A DNA stretch of 64,000 nt from Artocarpus heterophyllus (taxonomy: Eukaryota > Streptophyta > Magnoliopsida > Rosales > Moraceae): assembly GCA_025403435.1 (NCBI GenBank), contig CM046351.1, forward strand, positions 23,467,276-23,531,275. The letters run 5' to 3'. Shown here piece by piece: positions 55,661 through 64,000 of this stretch. The stretch's first letter is position 1. Each line of letters begins with the position of its first letter. The position numbers and the translations under genes are program-made. Below the pieces are notes generated by a model, which was not told where the DNA came from, did not search any database, and saw only the letters and a program-made list of their open reading frames with translations.

Positions 55661-57289
55661 TCTTCTTTCTTTCTTCTTTCTTTCTCTATGTGAGCTGATT
55701 TATTTATATTAGTGGTACTAGTCTCTGTTAACAGATTATGCCCTGTAAGTATTACATAATTAGTCACGCTTGCTCATAATGTTTGTTTGGTTGAATGAAA
55801 TCTTCCTTTCAAAATAATAATAAAAAAAATAGTCTAGTAGTAAATTCATATTTGACCCACTATAAGATGTAGTGTTTAAATCTCCCACTTTAGATCAAAA
55901 AAATAAAATAAAATAAACCTAAATTTAAGCTACTTCATTTTAACAAGAATGAAGAAGAAGAATTTAAGAAGAACAAGAAGAAACTAAAAGGGTATTTGGT
56001 AAAATCAATTAATCAAAACTTGTAATTGTTACATTGTAAAGCTTTCATATGTTACAGTGATATGAAAAATAAGCATAGTAAAAGTCCTCACATGTTCTAG
56101 TTCTCACTTTAAAATTTTCAGTTTTAACCTTACTTTTCAAATACTCTATTATTATCAATATGCAAACCTCTCTGTACGTTAGGTGGTTGGTGTAGTCTCA
56201 TCTTTTCACCGGGAAACGTTAGGAATTAAGAAAAACAAAACTAATCATCAATATATTCATTAGCCAAAAAAATCAACACATATGGCAAGAAGTAACTAAT
56301 TATCAATATATTGATTAGCAAAAAAATGAATATATATAATTCGATTCATATGAATAATTTTTTATTTTCGGTTCACTGAAAATTGGAATTCAAGAGGGGA
56401 AAATGAGTTTTTTAAATAAAATGCTAAATCGAATCTCATCCTTCTAAATTCAAATCCTATAATTACTCTATTTCATGTAGTTTGATCTAGTGATGATCAT
56501 TGAGGAGGATGTATTGTTTATTACTCATCAAATAAAGGAAGAAAGAAATAAATACCACGGTTTACCAAAATGTCCACGTCAATGGTCATAGAATGTGGAA
56601 GAAAAAAATTGTCTAGGCAAAGCATTAAATAGAATTTGCCCTAATTCCAAGGGAATGATTCAACTATTTTCTCCAACTTTGTTCACGCCCGTTTGCCGAC
56701 TTAATTATCACAAACAATTTATTTAGGTTTATATAGATTTATAATGCGTAGAACTCAAATTAAGAGAATTACTTTCTAGAACTTATACAATTCAAACCTT
56801 ACCAACCACTTTCACTCTTTTTTTTTTCCAGTCAAAATAACTAGCAAAACCCTCCAAATAAAAACAACCAATTTTTCCAAGTGTGTCACTCTCAACCCAA
56901 ATTTCTAGGGTTGTTTTTCCGCCTTAGAATGATTTTTGTAATTTATTATCACTTTCACTTTCAACATTGACGAGAAAAAAAATTATAATATGAAGTCTTT
57001 AATTTCTATTTTGGATCATATATTAATTCTATGTTAACATATAACTACTTCTTGTTAATTAAGCTCAAATGGTCATTACTATAATATCTAGCAAAATGAC
57101 CTTTTGCTACTCGTCAATTATTACTAGCTAGTAGATCTTTTATCTTTATGGTTCACGATTGCTCAGTGAACATGCAGTAAAATTGGGATACATGGAAACG
57201 GCCCTTGTAACGACATTTATAAAATAAATGACCATATTTCTTCTAAATTATAAAAATACCTATTCTTATTAATTATAAAAACAAAATGA
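55661..57289. other. Spacer with MITE and SINE-like remnants
   Basis: No gene supported. 55990-56155 carries the TTACATTGTAAAGCTTTCAT and GTTACAGTGA words of the MITE family in HST intron 9. 55838-55900 has a degenerate tRNA-like layout (TAGTCTAGTAGTAAA, then GTGTTTAAATCTCCC). The rest is AT-rich. Confidence 0.5.
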
Positions 57290-57560
57290 CAAAAATAATC
57301 TTTATTAATACATCAATAATATATTGTATAGTATATCAGTGATATACTCTAATACATCATTGATATATTGTAGTATATCAATAATAAACCCAAATACAGT
57401 AGTAATAATCATAATATATCAATGTTAAAAAACCTAATATATCAATAATAGACCTTAGTATATTAATGATAAACCCTGGTAGTATGTCAATGATAAGAAC
57501 AAGTCCTAAATATTAGTGATAAACTCTAGTACATTAGTGATAAACCCATAAATAATAAAC
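57290..57560. repeat. Degenerate minisatellite, about 20-25 bp unit
   Basis: Roughly a dozen imperfect copies of AATATATCAATGATAAACCCT and related words (ATATCAGTGATATACTCTAA, ATTAGTGATAAACTCTAG). The units are themselves partly palindromic. Flanking sequences with GGCCATTTTG may belong to the carrier transposon, but no boundaries were fixed. Confidence 0.7.
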
Positions 57561-58628
57561 CCTAATAAATAAACCCCAAATTCTAAATCTCTTTTTGTCT
57601 TCTCTCCCCTTGCTCTCTTCTCTCAATACAAAGATGGGTGCAGATTTGATTGACAAAGGTTATTATTGGAATATTAAATAAAAATATATGTAAAGCACCG
57701 GCCATTTTGTTAATTTTTAAAAACTATGGCCTCTGGTTTTAGTTGGGTGGCCAGAAACGGCAACCTCAGGCAATTTCCCAGTAAAACTTTGTAACAAATA
57801 TGGTCAGTGGTCGACAACTCTTGAAATGCTGTTTGACTAATTCGGACTTATTACTTTGTTAATATGTTATTGTTTTAGTTAATCGTTATCATTTTTAATG
57901 TTTTTGCATAAATTTACTTTGCCTGTACGACATGCTTGTTGACGGCATAATTTGTATTGTGACAGAATATTCAACCCTTGTTGTGTTTTTGGATAAATTA
58001 CCATTACAAGTCCCACACCAAATTTTCTATGGGACTTGTTTTTTAATCCTTGATCTGAACAATTATCTCAAATTTAATGGGTTCATAAGATTTTAATAAG
58101 CAAACCATATACTTTGCAAAACTTCATTTAACACTAATCCAACGTTCTTCGACAAACAATTGTGATTAAACGAACAAATAAGCTAAAAAAATTAGATAAA
58201 TCACTTAAACAATACAAATAAAATCAAGAAAATAATTAAAACAAAGTGAAAAAACCTCAAACTAATTATATTTTGAGTTTTTTCATCTTAAATCGAGAAA
58301 ATTTATAGTACACATCAAATAGAGGACTTTAATTCTCTAATCAATTGAGGGAACCAGGCACACATTGTTATTGACTTATATATTATGATATATATTGTTA
58401 TTGAGGTTTGAATATATATTGTGCCTAAGCTTATTTTGGGAATCACAAATACCTTTTTTCTATTTTCTTAGTTTAACAATAATTAGAATAGGGAATTAGC
58501 TTGATTCCAAACTAATTTGCATTTTGCAAGCGCCTTAACAAACGTCTGGAATTTTAGATCTTAGAATTCCCTTCCTTCTAAAACTTATATGCTAATTTTT
58601 GAATTTTTTGACTATTCATTGAGCCCTT
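57561..58628. other. Spacer
   Basis: AT-rich, no gene recognised. A TATAT/GTTATTGA-type repeat lies near 58370-58420. Confidence 0.5.
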
Positions 58629-59120
58629 AGGTAGAAGTGTAAATTTGGACCACTTAACCCTGCCCATAGGGCCAAAAGAAAAAATCAGCCCGGCTTGTTC
58701 CGGCTTGATTAATGAAAAGGGAGGCCCAGCCTAGCTTGAAGTCCATATAAGCCTAGGGCCAGTCCGAGCCTCCCAAATTTCTACAAGGGAATTTTTTTCA
58801 AAAAAGAGAAAATTACATGTTATATCATACTTTTAAAAGTATTTATTCATGCCACACTATCATTTATATTACATATTAAGTTGTACCACAAATACATATG
58901 TATGACATTTATAAAAAATAAGCCTTAAAACATAACATTTATGAAAATTTTCTTAAAAAAATTATCTAATCGGACTGGCCCATCCCAACCTCATTCTAGT
59001 TTTGGCCTAAATCTTTGGTCCAGTTTGACCCGAAGTTGGGGTCGGGCTAGGCCGGCCTCAGGCTAAAAGAAATAGGCCATGGACTAGTCTACTTGACTCG
59101 GCCTAAATTGACAACTCTAC
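58629..59120. mobile_element. Non-autonomous DNA transposon with GGCC-rich arms
   Basis: The left tip AGGTAGAAGTGTAAATTTGG and the right tip (reverse strand GGGTAGAGTTGTCAATTTAG) are imperfect inverted copies. The arms are rich in GGCC/GGGCC words (GGCCCAGCCTAG, GGTCGGGCTAGGCCGGCC) around an AT-rich centre with TGCCACACTATC. This layout matches hAT-type non-autonomous elements of plants, and the block resembles 30381-31076. A target duplication was not certain. Confidence 0.6.
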
Positions 59121-60256
59121 CCTTATGACGAAATCATACTAGGACCCAAGATATATGGGTGCTATTATCATGCACCGGTGGTAAAATCGCCCATGTTTTA
59201 CTGGCCGTTAAGATTTAAATGAACGGCTGTGGGAAGATTGAGAGCAACGTAGTCAGTTTTTCACACACTATCACCTGTTAACCGGTTGATTGTTTTTAAG
59301 GGGTGCTTAATTATCTATTCATCCATAGAAGGGCAAGAAACGACAGGCGTTTATATTCCATGGAAGGGCATTTATCCATCATAGCTTTCTTTTTCTTATT
59401 TGTGATTTACTCATTTCCGTCTGCGTTTTTAACCGTTTCGTTTTTTGACCTCTTTCCTGACCAAAATACTTTAAAATTTCTTTTTCTTTATATATATATA
59501 TATATATCAGTTTCGTGCTTGATGTCTGTCATTGTTTATGCATCTGTTGTTTAATATTACAACTTTCAAACAAAGTTTAAATTGGTGTTCCTACGTCATT
59601 TATGGGAAAAGTTGGAAAAACAACCACCCAAAAAATTAAATTGGAGAAATGACTTTCTTTTTTTTTTAAGAAAAAAAGAGCCTCTTGAGTAGAAAAATTG
59701 TTTCAGGTTTTTTCAGAAAGATAAAGAAAAAAAATTAGAGCAAGGAAAGAAACCTTTAACAAGATGAACAAAATAAAAACTTGAGCAGTTTTTCTGTCCA
59801 AAAAGCTTGATTTTTGATTTTAAAAAGGAAGTCATTTGTCCAAAAAAAATTTTTCTCAAGGCCTTTTGTCAAAAGACCCCGTCATTTATAATTAAGTAGT
59901 AGGTATTGGAGGAAAACCAGTACGTGGAGTTGGCATTTTAAGTACGCAGAAAAAGCAAAGATTGAGAACTTTATTAACTCCATTCTATTCTCCTAACGAA
60001 GATAACTCTAAAACACTTCTCAATTAATTACTATGGATGATATATCATATCGATATTAAGACCCCCCTAGTAGTGCATTATAAGCAAAAAAGAAAAAAGA
60101 AAAAAAAAAAAACGGCATTTCAGGTATAAAAAGAAACACCACAAACACCACATGGTAAGAAGAAGATGCGGTCATTGTAGGGATTTTGGCAGTACCGACT
60201 CGTCCTTTAGACCAGTTAGGCAAAGGCTTAAGACCCCTGAGTAATTAAGGCCCCCA
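59121..60256. other. Spacer
   Basis: No gene supported. A moderately GC-rich stretch at 59160-59300 (GCACCGGTGGTAAAATCG) looks repetitive. (TA)n lies at 59491-59507. The text CAGTTAGGCAAAGGCTTAAG with GACCCCTGAGTAATTAAGGC at 60211-60255 is also probably repeat-derived. Confidence 0.5.
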
Positions 60257-61331
60257 ATTTTTTTTTTTGTTCGGTAAAAATGCCACCAATCATAGGACCA
60301 AATATTTATTAAGTATGCTAATACATGCCATATTACATTCAAAGGTATGAGGACTTAGCGTCAGGTACACACGCTGATTGAGAGAACATACAAGAGACTT
60401 CGTGCTCTAAATGACGAAGCTATCTATGTCTCTAAGCCTATAAGGAAATGTACTCCTATAATCTGTGGTTCCAAAGACCACAAAAAAGGGGCAAAACAAT
60501 ACCCAAACCCAACTTGGGATAACAAGAGGTATGGGGTTGCCATCCTCTACACATAAACCAAGCTGTAACAGCATACAAACAACAAAAACAAAAACAAACC
60601 AAATTGCTAGGGGGAAATCACTGTCCTCGTTACCGCAAACTCAAAAAAGTACACAACAAAGCACAAAACGAGATCAAGGAGATGGTCTTCATCACATTCC
60701 ACTAACCCGAGGTCCCTCAACACTAGACACTAAGAATCCTCCACTTTCCACCTCTAGCTCGCGGCCTCAACATGGCCAGTCTCTCGAAGCCCTCTTCGGC
60801 CATCACCATGGCAACGCCAAGGCCATCTCGACCCACTTAAATCTGGCAGCACGAACCCAGCCTCTTCATTGGCCAGGTCCTTCAACACCGGCAGCAAGTG
60901 TCCGACGACTAGGCGCTCCCTCACAGCTTCAGACTAGAGCATCCGAGCATGTCGCCTCCCCCTCTAACCAAGCTCAAATCCAATACAGAGCTGAGCTCAC
61001 GACCACTGCAGGCAGCACACCTTTTTTCTCCCTGGCCCCAAACCCAGTACGGCGATGAAGCGCATGCCCCTCCAGTCTCCACATGCATCCTCCACCCCCA
61101 AGTGAAGCTTCTCGCTTCTGGCGGCACGAACCCCGGTGCGATGACCATCAAACCTGAGAAGCACTAGTCCTCCAGCCTCGTCCCACCTGTACCCATTATT
61201 TCCATCAACTACAGTAACAGAGAAAGGAGATCCCAACCCCCTCCCCCACCCCCACCCCCCCCTCCCCCCCAAAACAGCCAGAGACCGATGAATAGCCTGA
61301 GGGCTGGCCGATCTCCAGCCCAGTAGGAGAG
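60257..61331 (-). mobile_element. GC-rich retroposon-like block with poly(A) tail
   Basis: On the minus strand this block ends in an A-run (60257-60268), preceded by AAATATTTGGTCC and a 3'UTR-like region with TTTTTTTGTGGTCTTTGG. Its upstream part (60640-61330) is much richer in G+C than the rest of the window and includes a poly-G/C stretch at 61240-61270. This is the shape of a LINE 3' part or a processed retrosequence. No reverse transcriptase, endonuclease or known protein is readable, and the reading frames on either strand have no domains. The right side is cut by the copia LTR at 61332. Confidence 0.45.
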
Positions 61332-63124
61332 TGTTGGAAACAAAGTGCGCAGCGGAATTTTAAAATTTTTTTTCATCAGAGTATTTTCCAAAACACAAGT
61401 TTGACATGTTATATGTATAAATTAAACAGATCTTACTAACCTCAGTATGCCGAAGAACCTCCGCGACCTGTGTAGAGAAGTAACGTTCCAGAAGAGCCTC
61501 AACCAACTGGTCTTCTTTGCTATTCTCTATCCACAACCGGAGTGAGTGTGGGCTCACACGTACAGCTCTTCCACCGGTGACTCTCCTTCCAATCAATAGA
61601 GAGAACCCAAAGCTAGTGTTCGTGATTTGTGAACAAAAGCTCTCAGGGAGTTTTCAGATGCTCACTAGAAGAGTATCACTCTTAATCTCTCAAATTGATC
61701 TGAGTAAATCATTAGACTCACTCCCTTTTTATACCTATTGGTCCTTGGGGTCAGTCCATATCAGATTAGGTCTCAAAAATCGAAACAGAATCAAGTTCGG
61801 ATCAATATCTGATAAGATACGCGTGAAAAACGCGTAATCTTAGCTGTCGCGGTCGGCATGCCGAACTGTGAGATAGGCAGGCCGAACTGGCCAGTTCGGC
61901 AGGCCGAACACGTCATCCGGCATGCCGAACTGCCGAGAAAAAATCTCCGCGAATCTTTTATTTTCCACCCGAGATTCTAAAGGATAAAGTCTCAGTTTTG
62001 ATTCAAATAGCCCAATAGAAAAGATATCTGATCAAAACAAACTTTATCAAGATAATCTCTAAGAAAATAAATTAATTCACAATAATTCTACAAGTTTATC
62101 TTGTTCTAATTGTCCAAAATTAAAACAACCGATAAACAGACAAGAATTATCCGAACGCCATAATTCAACAAGTTCATCTTGAACTAATTTCTTACATAAT
62201 TAATTCAACCGATAAACAAACATGAATTATTTGATTCTTATAAATTTTAAACCAATCTGATAAATCCGACATAAGTCACCAATTATTGGAAAAACACGCC
62301 GTGTCGTTACAGGATTTTGTGAGCTAGCAAAGGGGACCAAAATGGACCTATAAAGTTCAAGCTCATGATAAATATGAAACCCAATATCCCAGATATACAT
62401 TTCACAATTATCAACTCCAACGCTACTCCACTAAAAGCTTGGAGCTGCACTCTCGAACTTTATAGAATTACGAAGCTCGTGTAGCTAAGTCTCCATGACA
62501 TATCATAGTGTATCGCATCCCCATATGATAATCCATAATCGGCTTAAGGACAAGTTCTGTCTTACCTTCCCGATTATTTTTATCTTACGTTCCATTGTCT
62601 CACCATTAGAAAACTTACCATCCAAAGATAGTATACCATTCGGTTACACCTATGTATCCAAATGGTTGAGCGCTCCAGTTTTCCAATTACAGGACAACGC
62701 ATATAAGAGGATATCATTACTCCTTAAGAGGAGCTATGGATTCCATATCTATGAATAACAAGTCTACGCTACCAAGAGTCATGCCTCCAACGTACCGGCA
62801 TGCATGCCACTATAGAGATGTGGGAGTCACCCATTGGTCGTGTCTATGAATAAAGCGCCCAACTTTATTCCCTCGATTGCGGATCATATATATTTTAGAC
62901 CATCACCTTAAGAGTCGTGTCTACCGCATAATCATCCCATCATATGCCCAACTCTTAAGGTTTAGACTGATAGTCTCAGACTACTGTTTGCTTATCATAC
63001 ATTCAACAAATATGAACGTAAAGAGGACAATATTTGGTATATATAAATGAATAAATTCTTTATTGATAAAAATGTCTCCAAAAACGTATTACATTTTTAC
63101 TCCTTAAAGCATACATGTCTAACA
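61332..63124 (-). repeat. Copia 3' LTR, about 1.79 kb
   Basis: Starts on the plus strand TGTTGGAAACAAAGTGCGCA and ends ACATGTCTAACA, with TGTTGGA / TCTAACA as inverted tips. It contains short repeats of GGCATGCCGAACTG-type words near 61855-61930. No coding function. Confidence 0.85.
61855..61935. repeat. GGCAGGCCGAAC short repeats within the LTR
   Basis: Five near-copies of the word (G/C)GGCA(T/G)GCCGAAC(T/A) with GCCAGTTCGGC between them. The word and its reverse complement alternate, making a GC-rich palindromic cluster in an otherwise AT-rich LTR. Confidence 0.7.
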
Positions 63125-63138
63125 ATCTCCCACTTGCA
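63125..63138 (-). promoter_or_regulatory. Polypurine tract of the copia element
   Basis: The minus strand reads GTGGGAGATT immediately before the LTR start TGTTAGACATG, and lies within about 15 bp of the stop codon of the RNase H reading frame. Confidence 0.75.
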
Positions 63139-64000
63139 CTAAGTGAGTAAATACTGCAAATTTCGCATCCCCATAGCTTCCACATGCCTTTCGAAGACTC
63201 TCCCAGAAAGTGTCTTCGTAAATGGATCAGCTAAATTGTCCTCTGACGCGATCTTGCACACCGTGACATGCCCGCTCTCAACGAAGTCCTTTATCACATG
63301 ATACTTTCGATCAATATGCTTACTCTTCTTGTGAAATCTTGGTTCCTTAGCATTAGCTACCGCCGCACTGTTATCACAGTACAGTGATACCGCTTTATCC
63401 ATACCAGGAACTACCTCAAGATCCCCAAGGAACTTGCGGAGCCACACTGCTTCTTTCGAAGCATCACTAGCCGCCACATACTCGGCCTCCATCGTTGAAT
63501 CCGAAGTGCAATCTTGCTTCGCACTTCTCCAACTGATGGCACCGCCACCCAGAGTAAACACAAACCCCGATGTCGATTTCCTAGAATCCAGGCAGGATTG
63601 AAAATCCGAATCAGTGTATCCTAGAGGAGTTAAATCCTCACCCGAATACACAAGCATATACCCTCTAGTCCTTCTCAGGTACTTGAAAATATGCTTTACC
63701 GCAACCCAATGGTTTGGTCCTGGATCCGCTTAAAATCGACTCACAATCCCGACCGCATAGCTAATATCCGGTCGAGTGCAAAGCATGGCATACATGAGAC
63801 TACCCACTGCCGAAGCATAAGGTACCTTCTTCATGTATTCTCTTTCTTCATTAGACTTTGGAGAGTCTTTCTTAGAAAGAGTAATTCCAGACCTAGATGG
63901 TTGCCCACCTTTCTTGGAATCCTGCATTGCAAACCTCCTGAGAATTTTATCTATGTAGCTGGCCTGTGACAAAGCTATCATTTTGTTCTTCCTATCCCGA
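63139..64000 (-). pseudogene. Copia reverse transcriptase (C-terminal) and RNase H
   Basis: Minus strand. The 63981-63730 segment is the post-RT connection (SQASYIDKIL, GSLMYAMLCTRPDISYAVG). The 63657-63139 segment is RNase H with the catalytic acids in YTDSDFQSC, MEAEYVAAS and LYCDNSAAV, then HIDRKYH and ending in NLQYLLT. A single in-frame TAA just after SYAVGIVSRF separates the two, where the reading otherwise continues without a shift. So the only visible break in this stretch is one nonsense codon. The rest of the polyprotein lies outside the window. Confidence 0.9.

Larger units (their letters stand above)
61332..64000 (-). mobile_element. Ty1/copia retrotransposon, 3' part, runs off the window
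   Basis: Minus-strand element with its 3' LTR at 63124-61332, polypurine tract just inside it, then RNase H and part of the reverse transcriptase up to the window edge. The 5' part is not in the window. The LTR is inserted next to or within the GC-rich retroposon-like block, with GAGAG as the bases before its left edge. This element is in better shape than the one at 18-26.5 kb. Its LTR family is also present as the old fragment at 1221-2094. Confidence 0.9.

Noticed and set aside
57290..57560. CRISPR-like array
   Set aside because: Repeats are imperfect, contiguous and AT-rich with no regular unique spacers. The window is eukaryotic; this is a minisatellite.
60465..61058. A 197-codon plus-strand open frame
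   Set aside because: Rich in Ser/Thr/Pro/Gln with no domain. It lies antisense to a GC-rich retroposon-like block with a poly(A) tail, and overlapping frames on both strands are equally open, as expected from high G+C.
61209..61391. Frame with a poly-glycine run on the minus strand
   Set aside because: The run simply translates the poly-C tract at 61240-61270; no gene context.

Overview
This 64 kb window is AT-rich nuclear DNA of a flowering plant, most likely a core eudicot. The signs are intron-split genes with GT/AG junctions, plant-only gene families, and a dense nested load of plant transposons. I cannot name the species from sequence alone. Only two single-copy host genes are well supported; nearly everything else is mobile-element DNA or unassigned AT-rich spacer.

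Layout. 1-2.1 kb: degenerate repeats and an old Ty1/copia LTR fragment, whose better preserved relative lies at the right end of the window. About 2.5-16.0 kb: one large CACTA (En/Spm) DNA transposon read on the minus strand. It has a TNPA-like gene (3959-7090 plus a 5' leader near 8.4-8.9 kb), a damaged TNP2/TNPD-like transposase gene (9377-13107), a captured fragment of an LRR receptor-kinase gene (14638-14967), ACGACA/TGTCGT subterminal repeats at both ends, and a clean CACTACAAGAAAA end at 16042. Its left subterminal block is a 277-bp near-perfect palindrome. 18.0-26.5 kb: a decayed minus-strand Ty1/copia element with both LTRs, interrupted at 20.1-22.3 kb by what looks like a 2.1-kb solo LTR. 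26.5-31.2 kb: MITEs, another LTR-like block, CACTA-like ends and a non-autonomous DNA transposon. 31.2-35.3 kb: a head-to-tail cluster of small Helitron-like elements, one split by a 1.4-kb solo LTR with an exact 5-bp target duplication.

37.7-43.1 kb (+): a complete ten-exon gene for plastid homogentisate solanesyltransferase (HST / VTE2-2 / PDS2), the committed prenylation step of plastoquinone-9 synthesis. 47.4-50.2 kb (-): a complete eight-coding-exon gene for an IQM-type (IQM1-like) calmodulin-binding IQ-motif protein, with a 5'UTR intron, a TATA box and an odd last splice acceptor. The two genes are convergent and separated by a 2.8-kb terminal-inverted-repeat transposon. They have no evident functional link.

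51-60 kb: gene-free spacer with MITE copies, a degenerate minisatellite and an inverted-repeat-bounded GGCC-rich transposon. 60.3-61.3 kb: a GC-rich retroposon-like block with a poly(A) tail. 61.3 kb to the end: the 3' part (1.8-kb LTR, polypurine tract, RNase H, part of RT) of a second minus-strand Ty1/copia element that runs off the window.

All coordinates, exon junctions and repeat boundaries were read by eye. No alignment or database search was run.
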